From: Porifericola rhodea
GTDB lineage: Bacteria > Bacteroidota > Bacteroidia > Cytophagales > Cyclobacteriaceae
Assembly (NCBI RefSeq): GCF_030506305.1
Contig: NZ_CP119421.1
Coordinates: forward strand, 1,768,501-1,832,500
Reading direction: 5' to 3'
DNA: 64,000 nucleotides
Positions 9,521 through 18,536 of this stretch are shown here, piece by piece (within the stretch, counting starts at the first letter, position 1; each line of letters opens with the position of its first letter). Made by a program: the position numbers and the translations under genes. Under the pieces are notes generated by a model. The model worked only from the letters and a program-made list of their open reading frames with translations, ran no database searches and was not told the DNA's origin.

Positions 9521-10219
9521 CTACCTGGAAGTCAAGTATTTGTAATCCCTAACAACTGTATAGAGAAACTGAAGGGGACGGAGTTCACTATTTAGCTGTA
9601 AAAGCTGCTTAATTTTTTCAGCCGTAGCTATTACAGGAGCTGTTTGCCCGTTTTCTCTATAAGTATGAATTACGCGCATGATAATGTCAATGTCTTTGTC
9701 CTGAAGGTTGAGTACTTCGTTAAACGTAGGCTGATGGTCTTCTTCTACCGCAAAAACGGAAAGAGGTTTCCCTGCTTTCTGCTTCACCACAGTAGTTCCA
9801 GCAGCCAGGTCTCCCAGGCGTTGGTCATTACGGGTAATAGCAATAGCCAGTATAGCAATGGCACCACTCATCATACTGATATCAACCAGGCGTAGCAACC
9901 AGCGAAGGAGATAAGACCCAATACCGGGGGCAGAACCATCTAGCTTAACTACTTTAATATGCATTTGTCTTTTACCCAGGCTCTGGCCATCCATAAAAAC
10001 CTCACAAAGCAAATGATACAAAAAGGGGGGTAAGCTAAGTACTACAATTAGGGCTGTAGGCGGTGCTATTCCGGTCTGACTAAAGAATAACAATAGAGAA
10101 GCGCCATAGGCAATGATAACCAGCAAGTCTATAAAAAAAGCTTGTATGCGACTTCCAATTCCTGCTAAAACGTACTGAAGCTGTACATTTTGGGTCGTTT
10201 CTATACTTATCTGCTGCAT
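9521..10219 (-). CDS. RDD family membrane protein
   Basis: A 232-residue inner-membrane protein with three or four hydrophobic segments in the first 150 residues and the RDD pattern (R in GIGSRIQAFFIDLLV, then D residues in the later segments, e.g. RWLLRLVDISMM). The C-terminal 80 residues are soluble. It is divergent from the SpoIIM-family gene. This pairing, with DUF4129, DUF4350, MoxR and DUF58 genes nearby, is a recurring Bacteroidota and Actinobacteria cluster whose function is not settled; envelope or stress roles are suggested. Confidence 0.88.
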   Translation of the reverse strand: MQQISIETTQNVQLQYVLAGIGSRIQAFFIDLLVIIAYGASLLLFFSQTGIAPPTALIVVLSLPPFLYHLLCEVFMDGQSLGKRQMHIKVVKLDGSAPGIGSYLLRWLLRLVDISMMSGAIAILAIAITRNDQRLGDLAAGTTVVKQKAGKPLSVFAVEEDHQPTFNEVLNLQDKDIDIIMRVIHTYRENGQTAPVIATAEKIKQLLQLNSELRPLQFLYTVVRDYKYLTSR

Positions 10220-10416
10220 AGCTGCACCTGTTGAAAATTCATATTATTAATTTCTCTCGCTAAATTAGCCATAAAGCGGAAGCTAAAAATACAAGAACTT
10301 TTTTGTTTGTATCTATTCGCTTTTAGTCTGTATATTCTTCTATTGTAATATATACAGCAGGCTTTCGTCAAAGCAGACCATATTTGTATAACAATAAGTT
10401 AAGAGAAATAATCTTT

Positions 10417-11385
10417 ATGAGAGAGGCAGCTTTTGTCAAACAGAACGAAAAAAAGTGGGAAGCCTTAAGCCAGGCAATTACTTCCGGCAAAAGTACCCTT
10501 AAGCCTGACGAGCTTGCAGACTATTTTATCCAATTGACTGATGATCTGGGATACGCAAAAACGCATTATCCTCAGAGCAATACTACAGCCTACCTTAACA
10601 ACCTGACAGCCAGTGTGCATCAGGCTATTTACAGAAACAAAAAGGAAGACCGGAATCGCTTCATCCATTTCTGGAAGAAAGAATTACCAGAAGTACTGTA
10701 CGCATCACGTGCTCAGATTCTTTACTCTTTCGTCATTTTTGTAATGGCTTGTCTGATAGGAGCAGTTTCGGCGGCACATGACGATACTTTTGTCCGCCTT
10801 ATTCTGGGAGACAGTTATGTAAACATGACTTTACAAAACATAGCTAATGCTGACCCTATGGCGGTGTACAAAAGTATGGGGCGTGGCGATATGTTTTTTG
10901 CGATAACCGTAAACAATATTAAAGTCTCGTTTATGGCATTTGCAGCGGGTATTCTGCTTTCGGTCGGTACAGGCTTTGTGCTTTTACAGAATGGAATTAT
11001 GCTGGGAGCTTTTCAGTATTTTTTTTACCAGAAAGGTGTATTGCTTCCCTCCTTCCTTACTATCTGGATACATGGTACTATAGAAATAGCCTCAATAATA
11101 ATTGCAGGAGCTGCCGGCCTGGTTATGGGAAATAGTATTTTGTTTCCTGCTACTTACCCCCGTATGGAATCATTTAAAAAAGGTGCCAAAAAAGGAATGA
11201 AGATCGTGATAGGCCTGGTGCCACTCTTTATTATTGCAGGATTTCTGGAGTCTTTTGTAACGCGCCTTACGCATTGGCCCTGGCCGCTCAGGTTAGCCAT
11301 CATACTACTATCTGCTTTCTTTGTAATCTATTATTTTGTGATATACCCCGCTAAACTGCAACAACATGCAAACCCAAAAAATTAA
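10417..11385 (+). CDS. Stage II sporulation protein M (SpoIIM) family membrane protein
   Basis: A 322-residue membrane protein. A soluble N-terminal helix region of about 100 residues is followed by five or so membrane segments with the SpoIIM-type stretches MAFAAGILLSVGTGFVLL and IWIHGTIEIASIIIAGAAG. The frame opens at a TTG (10384), but ATG 10417 is preferred because a -7-like CATATTTG (10379-10386) lies over the TTG. In non-sporulating Bacteroidota this family occurs beside RDD and MoxR genes and has no link with sporulation. The next gene overlaps its end by 20 bases, so they are translated together. Confidence 0.88.
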   Translation: MREAAFVKQNEKKWEALSQAITSGKSTLKPDELADYFIQLTDDLGYAKTHYPQSNTTAYLNNLTASVHQAIYRNKKEDRNRFIHFWKKELPEVLYASRAQILYSFVIFVMACLIGAVSAAHDDTFVRLILGDSYVNMTLQNIANADPMAVYKSMGRGDMFFAITVNNIKVSFMAFAAGILLSVGTGFVLLQNGIMLGAFQYFFYQKGVLLPSFLTIWIHGTIEIASIIIAGAAGLVMGNSILFPATYPRMESFKKGAKKGMKIVIGLVPLFIIAGFLESFVTRLTHWPWPLRLAIILLSAFFVIYYFVIYPAKLQQHANPKN

Positions 11386-12259
11386 ACTTTATCAGGAGCG
11401 AGATTTCGGAGAGAAAATCAATGCTACCTTCACCTTCTTAAGAGAGAACTTTGTTCCCCTTGGCAAAAGCCTGCTTTATATTGCCGGCCCCTTAGTGTTA
11501 CTCATCGGTGTTGTTTCTGCGCTAAGTACAAGTAGCATCTTGTTTAACAATGGAGAACTATCGGAGGCAGAAGCCCTTTCTTTTGCGGGAGGCACTACGG
11601 CAATCAGCCTGATGTCTATTTTTTCGGGCGCTTTGGTAATCGCTGTGATCTACAGCTATTTTACACAATACTACGAAAGAGAAGACCACAGCCAGATAAG
11701 CGTAGGTGAAGTTTGGCAAGTGGCCAAAAGCTATGTCTTGCCATTTCTACTTAGCATCATAGTTTATAGCATATTGGTAATGATAGGCTTCTTCTTTTTA
11801 CTTATTCCAGGCTTCATACTGATGGCGGCATTATCTTTTCTGTTTGTATTACAGGCAAAAGAGAAGTTAAGCTTCGGTGAGGCATTTTCGCGTTGTTTCC
11901 GTTTAGTCTCGGATAATTACCTGAGCACTATCGGTTTGCTTTTGGTGGTAGCTATACTGCAAGGTATACTGGGGGCTATTTTCGGTATTCCGGTGATGCT
12001 TATCAGTGGCCTAAGTGCGTTTTTCTCTGCTACTGGCGAGTACAGTATGGAAAATAGCTCTGCCATTGTTCAGGCAATATTTATTGTGGCCCAGGTTATC
12101 AGTACTTTAGGAAATCATTTTCTGTATGCCATATTATTGGTGGCGGTAGGCTTTCAATACGGAAATCTGGTAGAACAAAAAGAATCTGCCGGACTAATGG
12201 AAGAAATAGACACCCTGGGAGGGGAAAAACCACAGGGATCGGAAGAAGAGACGTATTAA
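11366..12259 (+). CDS. Polytopic membrane protein of unknown function
   Basis: A 297-residue inner-membrane protein with about six hydrophobic segments between residues 30 and 270 and charged ends (the C terminus reads LGGEKPQGSEEETY). The start ATG lies 20 bases inside the SpoIIM gene, indicating translational coupling. Proteins of this shape sit at this place in Cytophagales MoxR/RDD clusters; some resemble the membrane domain of glycerophosphodiester phosphodiesterases, but I see no catalytic domain and assign no reaction. Confidence 0.75.
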   Translation: MQTQKIKLYQERDFGEKINATFTFLRENFVPLGKSLLYIAGPLVLLIGVVSALSTSSILFNNGELSEAEALSFAGGTTAISLMSIFSGALVIAVIYSYFTQYYEREDHSQISVGEVWQVAKSYVLPFLLSIIVYSILVMIGFFFLLIPGFILMAALSFLFVLQAKEKLSFGEAFSRCFRLVSDNYLSTIGLLLVVAILQGILGAIFGIPVMLISGLSAFFSATGEYSMENSSAIVQAIFIVAQVISTLGNHFLYAILLVAVGFQYGNLVEQKESAGLMEEIDTLGGEKPQGSEEETY

Positions 12260-12264
12260 TAAAA

Positions 12265-12287
12265 AAGGTCGGGGAGCCCCCGACCTT
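12265..12287. terminator. Bidirectional terminator
   Basis: Perfect 10-bp stem AAGGTCGGGG / CCCCGACCTT with a 3-base loop, flanked by AAAA on the left, giving a T run on the minus strand. It lies between convergent genes ending at 12259 and 12310. Confidence 0.85.
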
Positions 12288-12309
12288 AATCTTTGAGCTT
12301 AGCTTGCTG

Positions 12310-13455
12310 TTAGAGCTTTACCCAAGCCTGCTTTTTATCACTGTCTACAATAGCATCGCATAAGCGGAGCTCACGTAAACCGTGTGCAAAAGTAGGATAT
12401 TCATCCTCTTCATGCTTACCAGCTTCTATAGCGGCATATACCTTCTTAAACATTTGCTTAGAGGTATCCGGAAAACCTTCATTGTGTCCGCCAGGGAATG
12501 AGATGATTTGAGCCGCATCCTGATTAACCAGGGCTGGATCTCTCAATAAAGACTGGTTAGCAGTATCACGCTTACCTATCCAAAGTTCGTTCGGAGATTC
12601 AGAGCACCATTGCATAGATTGCTCAGAGCCAGCAAATTCTAGGTTGATACGGTTTTTTCTACCCGCAGCTACCTGGCTTACCGTTACCACGCCCTTAGTA
12701 CCATTAGTAAAACGTAGCATTACCGTAGCATAATCTTCAGTATGAATAGGTACATCCTGATAATCTTCTGGCTTTAGCATTTTACCAGAATAAGTTTCTA
12801 CCGCCTTTAGAGGTTTTTTGCGAGTTTTATGTACGGTGCTAAAGTCAGACATCACTTCAGAAATTTCCAGGCCGGAGATATACTCTACCAGGTCGAGCAG
12901 GTGAGAGCCAATGTCGGCAATAGCACGAGAGTCGCCCGACATTTCAGGCTCCAGGCGCCAGTTATAATCGGTAGCGTAGAAAAGCCAATCCTGAAGGTAA
13001 GTACCAATGACAGAATAGATTTCTCCCAACTCGCCGCTTTCGCGCATGCTTTTCATTTGCCTTACCAGCGGGTAAAAGCGAAGGTTAAAGTGTACAGCAT
13101 TTACCAGCCCCTTTTGTTGAGCCAGTTCTACCAATTCTTCTGCCTGGGCTACGGTAGTTGCTAAAGGCTTTTCGCAAACTACATGCTTGCCAGCTTCCAG
13201 CGCTTTTTTAGCCATTTCGTAATGAAGATGGTTAGGTGTACAGATATGAATGCACTGAATGCCATCGTGCTGTAAAAGCTCCTCAAAGCTACCATACGCA
13301 TGCTCTATGCCTAAAGCAGCAGCTTTAGTTTGAGCTATTTCTTTGTTAAAGTCGCTGACAGCGGCAATGTGTAGGTTAGGGATTCTGCGTAGCGCTTCTA
13401 TATGAGCTGGACCAATAAAACCTAGTCCGGCTACGCCAATGTTAATTTTTTGCAT
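12310..13455 (-). CDS. Gfo/Idh/MocA family oxidoreductase
   Basis: A 381-residue NAD(P)-dependent sugar oxidoreductase. The Rossmann fold opens with NIGVAGLGFIGPAHIEAL; the family's EKP motif is present in VVCEKPLATTV (about 93-103), and AIADIGSHLLDLVEYISG carries the catalytic-region D and H (about 176-193). No signal peptide, so cytoplasmic. The substrate is not readable; relatives oxidise inositol, sugars or N-acetyl sugars. It sits head-on within the SpoIIM-MoxR cluster, splitting it, and has a terminator at its 3' end and a leader of its own, so it looks like an independent unit. Confidence 0.9.
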   Translation of the reverse strand: MQKINIGVAGLGFIGPAHIEALRRIPNLHIAAVSDFNKEIAQTKAAALGIEHAYGSFEELLQHDGIQCIHICTPNHLHYEMAKKALEAGKHVVCEKPLATTVAQAEELVELAQQKGLVNAVHFNLRFYPLVRQMKSMRESGELGEIYSVIGTYLQDWLFYATDYNWRLEPEMSGDSRAIADIGSHLLDLVEYISGLEISEVMSDFSTVHKTRKKPLKAVETYSGKMLKPEDYQDVPIHTEDYATVMLRFTNGTKGVVTVSQVAAGRKNRINLEFAGSEQSMQWCSESPNELWIGKRDTANQSLLRDPALVNQDAAQIISFPGGHNEGFPDTSKQMFKKVYAAIEAGKHEEDEYPTFAHGLRELRLCDAIVDSDKKQAWVKL

Positions 13456-13566
13456 AAGTCGAGAGGTTGTTTAAAAAAGCCGATATTAATGTTTTTTATT
13501 AATTTACGCTAATGATACCCATCTTACTTTGTATAAATAGCACAGTTACTGAGCAATCCTTACAAA

Positions 13567-13598
13567 TTTCGTAATACTGGGCTCAGGGTTTAACTTTT
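13567..13598 (+). promoter_or_regulatory. Candidate promoter of the DUF4129-MoxR-DUF58 operon
   Basis: TTTC (13567-13570), 20 bases, then TAACTTTT (13591-13598): 3/4 and 7/8 matches to the Bacteroidota -33 and -7 elements. It would give a leader of about 85 bases. Confidence 0.35.
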
Positions 13599-13690
13599 AG
13601 AGACCGTAAGGTTTTGGGTATAAAAAAATTGTGTTAAGCACATGATTTGACCAAATTAGCGCAGAATCCTTTAGAGGGCAAAATTTTTCA

Positions 13691-14443
13691 ATGTTTAAAA
13701 ACTTATCTGCCAAACGATTTCTCCTTTTGCTATGCATGCTATTGAGCATAAGTTTCTGCTATGCCCAGGAGCGTATACCCGAACAAGTTTATTTTTTTTC
13801 AGATAGCCTTAAACAGAAAAGTACAGAGCGGCAATTGCCAGAGACATTTATTTCGTCTTTTCAGCAGGATAGTGATTTTAACTACAGCTATGGCTTTCAG
13901 TCCTCCTCCAGCTTGTGGGATCAAATACTGGTATGGGTGCTACAAAAGCTTAAATTTTTGTTTGGTGAGGTCAATATCAATTTTCCTATAGATTGGCTAC
14001 TGTACATCTTTTGTGCGTTTATGATCATTTTTGCCGTACTCAAACTCAGTGGGGTAAGCATTAGCGGGCTTTTTCAGAGAAAGACCAAGGCAGCTCAAAT
14101 AGAAATTGATAATCTGAGTGAGCAGAACATTCATGATATCAATTTTGAGGCGGAAATTTCAGAAGCAACTCAGAAACAAGATTTTCGCCTGGCCATTCGC
14201 CTGCTATATATTTATACTCTAAAAAAACTGTCCGATCAGGATGTTATCAATTGGCACCCAGGTAAAACCAATGCAGACTATCAGTCAGAAATTAATGCTG
14301 ACTCTTTAAGTTCTGAATTCCGAAGTTTAAGCATCTATTACGAATATGCCTGGTATGGTGAGTTTCCGGTAGACGCTACCCTGTATCAGAAAGTCCAACA
14401 GCTCCATCAGCAGATAGAGCAGCATTTGGGAGTAAGCGTATGA
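13691..14443 (+). CDS. DUF4129 domain-containing membrane protein
   Basis: A 250-residue protein with a cleavable-looking signal (LLLLCMLLSISFCYAQ), a periplasmic segment, one membrane helix (about 98-118), and a C-terminal cytoplasmic DUF4129 domain (about 165-240; LLYIYTLKKLSDQDVINWHP, then YEYAWYGEFPVD). It is the first gene of a four-gene operon. Its stop overlaps the next start (ATGA), so translation is coupled. DUF4129 proteins accompany MoxR/DUF58 genes widely; the biochemical role is unknown. Confidence 0.85.
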   Translation: MFKNLSAKRFLLLLCMLLSISFCYAQERIPEQVYFFSDSLKQKSTERQLPETFISSFQQDSDFNYSYGFQSSSSLWDQILVWVLQKLKFLFGEVNINFPIDWLLYIFCAFMIIFAVLKLSGVSISGLFQRKTKAAQIEIDNLSEQNIHDINFEAEISEATQKQDFRLAIRLLYIYTLKKLSDQDVINWHPGKTNADYQSEINADSLSSEFRSLSIYYEYAWYGEFPVDATLYQKVQQLHQQIEQHLGVSV

Positions 14444-15576
14444 GAAGAGAACAAAAATACTATCTGATACTGGGAGCAGCACTGCTCTTGCTACTTGGCG
14501 TTGAGTTGTTTGCTCCAAAACCTACCGACTGGACTTTTAGTCTGCACAATACCCACAAAGGACCTTATGGCACTTATATTTTAAAGGAAAGCATGCCTTA
14601 TATATTTCCAGATAGGCAGCTAAACATTGAGTACCGTACGCTTTATGAGCTAAAAGACAGTGGGTTGGCAGGAAAAAACATACTGATACTATCGGGAGGT
14701 TTTGCCCCAGACAAACAGGACACGGAAGTAATATGGAATATGCTGAAGGAAGGTAGCCATATACTAGCTTCTGCACGTCAGTTTGGAGGTCCACTGGCAG
14801 ATACTTTACAGCTAGAAACAGAAGTAGCTTTTAAAGAGCTAATAAGTGAGAGTGCAGATTCTCTGAGAATACCCGAAAGCCTGTACTACTTTTCTGATTT
14901 TGATAGCAGCAGGTTTGAAGTGCTAGCAACTAACAAAAAGGAGCAGGCAGTATTGTTAAGCCTAAGTAATGGTAAAGGACGATTAATGCTAAGCAGTGTA
15001 CCTCAGCTCTATACTAATTATTATATGGTACAGGATAGCCTGCATAAAGAGGCGGTACAGTCGCTGGCATTTCTTCCCGTGAGAGACCTTGTATGGAACG
15101 AATATTACCACCGGGGAAGAATGCAGTCTACCTCTCCCCTACGTTTTTTCTTAAGCACAAGCGCGTTAAAATGGGCAGTGTATATTACTGTACTAGGTTT
15201 GCTGTTATTTGTCCTTTTTGAGTCAAAACGTAGACAAAGAGCGATAGCTGTCATTGAGCCTCCCAGAAATACCACCCTTGAGTTTGTGCAGACAGTAAGC
15301 AATCTTTTTATTAGAAGTAGTGATCATGAAGAGATGGCCAGAAAAAAGCTCGTATATTTTCGGCAGTACCTGCTCTCTCATTATCGGCTGGAGGGTGAGT
15401 GGCAAGACGATAAGTTTAGAGAAAAAGTAGCGCACAAAACGGCGAAGCCCAGAGATGAGATAGATAAAATATTTGACCTAATATTGCAGGTACAGCGCAA
15501 AACAATTACTACGCAGGAGCTAATACTGCTAAACCAACAAATAGATACCTTTTATCCTCAGGAAGAAATTATTTAA
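14440..15576 (+). CDS. DUF4350 domain-containing protein
   Basis: A 378-residue membrane protein: an N-terminal membrane anchor (about 6-24), an extracytoplasmic DUF4350 domain (about 35-215, including THKGPYGTYIL and ILILSGGFAPD), a second membrane helix (about 245-263) and a cytoplasmic tail. The domain resembles glutamine-amidotransferase-like or ABC-accessory periplasmic folds. It is coupled to the DUF4129 gene by a 4-base overlap and is 4 bases from the MoxR gene. Function is unknown beyond cluster membership. Confidence 0.83.
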   Translation: MRREQKYYLILGAALLLLLGVELFAPKPTDWTFSLHNTHKGPYGTYILKESMPYIFPDRQLNIEYRTLYELKDSGLAGKNILILSGGFAPDKQDTEVIWNMLKEGSHILASARQFGGPLADTLQLETEVAFKELISESADSLRIPESLYYFSDFDSSRFEVLATNKKEQAVLLSLSNGKGRLMLSSVPQLYTNYYMVQDSLHKEAVQSLAFLPVRDLVWNEYYHRGRMQSTSPLRFFLSTSALKWAVYITVLGLLLFVLFESKRRQRAIAVIEPPRNTTLEFVQTVSNLFIRSSDHEEMARKKLVYFRQYLLSHYRLEGEWQDDKFREKVAHKTAKPRDEIDKIFDLILQVQRKTITTQELILLNQQIDTFYPQEEII

Positions 15577-15580
15577 GCAT

Positions 15581-16567
15581 ATGGAAGCTAAGGAAGAACA
15601 GTCATTTCAGAACCGGGTAGACCTCAGTCAGCTGGCGGAAAGTGTTGAACAAATCCGAAAAAACATTGGCAGCTGGATTGTGGGGCAAGAGCGAATGGTA
15701 GATCTGATTATTACAGCAATATTAGCAGACGGCCATGTGCTGTTAGAGGGTGTACCGGGCGTTGCCAAAACCCTAACGGCCAAGCTAGTTGCCAAAACTG
15801 TATCTGTAGGCTTTTCTCGTATACAGTTTACGCCCGACCTTATGCCTTCAGATGTATTGGGTACCTCTGTTTTTAATGCTAAAACAACGGAGTTTGAATA
15901 CAGAAAAGGACCTGTTTTTTCTAATATTATACTGGTAGATGAGATTAACCGTGCGCCAGCCAAAACTCAGGCGTCGCTTTTTGAGGTGATGGAAGAAAGG
16001 CAGATTACTACCGATTTACAGACCTTTCAGATGGAGGAGCCCTTTCTGGTACTGGCTACCCAGAACCCCATTGAGCAGGAAGGTACCTACCGCCTTCCAG
16101 AAGCCCAGCTAGACCGCTTCCTTTTTAAGATAGAAGTAGATTACCCCTCTTTAGAAGAAGAAACCATGATGCTGGAGAGGTTTCACCGTAGGCATCATCG
16201 GCAGGATCTATCAGAAGTAGCATCTGTCATTAGTGCGGAGCAGCTAAAGCAGTATCGTGAGAAGATTGGTAATATCCATATAGAAGACCACCTTATTCGT
16301 TATATAGCAGCTATCGTTAATGAGAGCCGCCAGACCAAAGCTTTGTATCTTGGTGCTTCTCCTCGTGCATCTCTAGCCATTATGGCCACCGCAAAAGCAT
16401 ATGCTGCTATTCATGGCCGAGACTTTGTTACCCCCGAAGATATTAAGTCAATGGCAGCACCGGTAATGGTACATAGGGTTATCTTAACTCCAGAGGCAGA
16501 AATGGAAGGACTTAAGGTCAATACTGTACTTAAACAAATGGTCGATAAGGTAGAAGTACCCAGATAG
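15581..16567 (+). CDS. MoxR family AAA+ ATPase
   Basis: A 328-residue AAA+ ATPase of the MoxR type, thought to act as a chaperone that inserts or activates partner proteins. Walker A is GVPGVAKT (about 60-67), Walker B is IILVDEINRAPAKTQ (about 114-128), sensor 1 is in VLATQNPIEQEGTYRLPEAQ, and the C-terminal lid carries GASPRAS (sensor 2 arginine). It sits between DUF4350 and DUF58; DUF58 proteins carrying a VWA-like domain are the usual MoxR partners. Its stop overlaps the next start by one base (TAGTG). Confidence 0.95.
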   Translation: MEAKEEQSFQNRVDLSQLAESVEQIRKNIGSWIVGQERMVDLIITAILADGHVLLEGVPGVAKTLTAKLVAKTVSVGFSRIQFTPDLMPSDVLGTSVFNAKTTEFEYRKGPVFSNIILVDEINRAPAKTQASLFEVMEERQITTDLQTFQMEEPFLVLATQNPIEQEGTYRLPEAQLDRFLFKIEVDYPSLEEETMMLERFHRRHHRQDLSEVASVISAEQLKQYREKIGNIHIEDHLIRYIAAIVNESRQTKALYLGASPRASLAIMATAKAYAAIHGRDFVTPEDIKSMAAPVMVHRVILTPEAEMEGLKVNTVLKQMVDKVEVPR

Positions 16568-17898
16568 TGAAGTTTATCCGTTCTCTATATCTTCAGCAAC
16601 GCTTATTTTTAAGCCTGGCAGTACTAGTGCTGCTTTTTGTGCTTGCTTTCAGCTTTGGATCGCTGTTGGGTATCGCCAAAGTCTGTTTTATGGTATGGTT
16701 GCTGCTAATTTTTGCTGATGCACTTTTACTATACAATACCAAAAAGGGTATTGGCGGCCATAGGCTTTGTCCTGATCGTTTGTCTAATGGTGATGATAAC
16801 ACAATTAAAATTGAGTTAAAAAATCATTATTCATATGCTGCTCATTTAGACATTATCGATGAAATACCTGAGCAGTTTCAGAAGAGAGATTTTAGCCTTT
16901 CTAAAAAGCTAAAGTCAGGAGAGCATGAAACCATCAGCTACAAGTTGCGGCCTGCCAGAAGAGGAGAGTATAGCTTTGGGGCGCTCAATGTATTTGTATC
17001 CACTCAGCTAGGATTTCTTTCTCGCCGCTTTCGTTTTTCTCAGGATAAAAGTGTTCCTGTCTACCCTTCTTTTATACAAATGAGGCGCTACGAGCTTATG
17101 GCAATTTCCAGTAAGCTTACCGAATTAGGCATTAAGCGCATGCGCAGACTAGGGCACAATCGTGAGTTTGAACAGATTAAAGAATATGTAGCAGGAGATG
17201 ATTTTCGTACCATCAATTGGAAAGCTACTGCCCGCCGTGGAGGACTAATGGTAAACAAGTATCAGGATGAAAGATCACAACAGGTATATGCCGTGATAGA
17301 TAAAGGCAGAACCATGAAGATGCCTTTTGAGCAGATGAGCCTGCTGGACTATGCCATAAATGCGAGTTTGGTCATTAGTAACATTGCTATCCGGAAAGAA
17401 GACAAAGCGGGCTTACTTACTTTTCAGCACAAAGTGCAGAAGCTGGTACCGGCTGCAAAAAGAAGTAACCAGATGCACCAGATATTGGAGGCTCTTTATG
17501 CGGAAAAAACTGCTTACAAAGAAGCTAACTATGAGGCTTTGTACGTGCATGTAAAGCGACAAATCAGGCAAAGGAGTTTGCTTTTGCTATTTACTAATTT
17601 CGAATCACTATCTTCATTGGAGAGGCAACTCCCCTATCTGCGCCGTCTGGCAGCCATCCATGTACTGGTCGTTATCTTTTTTAAAAATACAGAGCTGTAT
17701 CAGTTGCTACATCGTCCGGTCAATAATATTCAGGATGTATACCAAAAAACAGTAGCAGAAAAATTCGCTCTGGAGAAAAATGCTATGGTAGATACACTAC
17801 AGAAACATGGTATTCAAAGTGTGCTAACTACGCCTAAACAGCTTTCTGTAGATACTATCAATAAATACCTGGAGTTAAAAGCCAGGGGTGCCATTTAA
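16567..17898 (+). CDS. DUF58 domain-containing protein
   Basis: A 443-residue protein with two N-terminal membrane helices (about 12-55) and a cytoplasmic DUF58 region marked by REFEQIKEYVAGDDFRTINW followed closely by KATARRGGLMVNKY (about 197-231). The rest has a VWA-like fold, but the MIDAS-like DxSxS motif is altered: the matching place reads VIDKGRTM. It starts with GTG immediately at the MoxR stop. This is the last gene of the operon and the likely client of the MoxR ATPase. Confidence 0.9.
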   Translation: MKFIRSLYLQQRLFLSLAVLVLLFVLAFSFGSLLGIAKVCFMVWLLLIFADALLLYNTKKGIGGHRLCPDRLSNGDDNTIKIELKNHYSYAAHLDIIDEIPEQFQKRDFSLSKKLKSGEHETISYKLRPARRGEYSFGALNVFVSTQLGFLSRRFRFSQDKSVPVYPSFIQMRRYELMAISSKLTELGIKRMRRLGHNREFEQIKEYVAGDDFRTINWKATARRGGLMVNKYQDERSQQVYAVIDKGRTMKMPFEQMSLLDYAINASLVISNIAIRKEDKAGLLTFQHKVQKLVPAAKRSNQMHQILEALYAEKTAYKEANYEALYVHVKRQIRQRSLLLLFTNFESLSSLERQLPYLRRLAAIHVLVVIFFKNTELYQLLHRPVNNIQDVYQKTVAEKFALEKNAMVDTLQKHGIQSVLTTPKQLSVDTINKYLELKARGAI

Positions 17899-17902
17899 AA
17901 AA

Positions 17903-17925
17903 GGCTGCAGATTACGCAGCCCTTT
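17903..17925 (+). terminator. Terminator after the MoxR operon
   Basis: Hairpin GGCTGC / GCAGCC with a 7-base loop, followed by CTTTTC and preceded by AAAAAA. It lies between the convergent DUF58 and HiPIP genes and can act for both. Confidence 0.75.
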
Positions 17926-17936
17926 TCAGTTCATAA

Positions 17937-18362
17937 TTATGTTTGCTGGGTTACCCAGGAGCGGCACCAGCCATTAGGGTTCACTGCTCCTTTTGCCAGC
18001 AGTTGGCATCCGCCACAGTCACCCTCAAATTTCTCGGGCTGCCAGAAGCGACAGTTAGAGCATCTCTGTTCTTCATTAGGTGTTTCGGGCACATACTCCA
18101 GGCTTTGGCGCATATTAATATCTGCTTCGGTCAAGTCCTGATTGTATTCGCTACAGTCAACCTCAGCCTGAGCATTGGGAGCGTTTTCTATAGTACTTTC
18201 TTCAGCAGGAGATAGCCTATCTGCATCTTCAGCATTAGTAGGCTCTCCACTGTCATTATTAGTACTACCTCCGCAGCCGCTCAGCAGCACCGATCCGCTC
18301 ATTGCACCCAAGCTCCAAAAACCGGCTTTTTTGATAAACGATTTACGACTCATTCTCTCCAT
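17937..18362 (-). CDS. High-potential iron-sulfur protein (HiPIP), lipoprotein
   Basis: A 141-residue envelope electron carrier. The N terminus SRKSFIKKAGFWSLG, ending in the lipobox VLLSGC (Cys30), looks like a Tat-type signal with RK in place of RR, so export of a folded cofactor protein and lipid anchoring are likely. An acidic, Ser/Asn-rich linker follows to about residue 65. The HiPIP domain has the four cluster ligands in C101-SN-C104, GGC119 and NGWC133RSW, which fits a [4Fe-4S] cluster shuttling between 2+ and 3+. Two extra cysteines are at 70 and 116. It is alone, so its redox partner is not given by context. Confidence 0.9.
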   Translation of the reverse strand: MERMSRKSFIKKAGFWSLGAMSGSVLLSGCGGSTNNDSGEPTNAEDADRLSPAEESTIENAPNAQAEVDCSEYNQDLTEADINMRQSLEYVPETPNEEQRCSNCRFWQPEKFEGDCGGCQLLAKGAVNPNGWCRSWVTQQT

Positions 18363-18500
18363 GAAACTAGCTTTTTTATTTGTGTTAATTGTGTGTAATA
18401 GCAGTTTGTGTTGAGCAATTACAGCATAGTAAAATGCTTGGCTAGTATCTTGTTTTGAACCATAGCTAGTTTATAATGTATCTAAATTTACAGTCATATA

Positions 18501-18508
18501 TATTTTTG
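18501..18508 (+). promoter_or_regulatory. Candidate -7 element for corA
   Basis: TATTTTTG is an exact match to TAnnTTTG, 28 bases before the corA start. No good -33 element is visible at the usual distance. Confidence 0.4.
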
Positions 18509-18536
18509 AAAGTGAGCTAAGGAAAACAAAATATTT

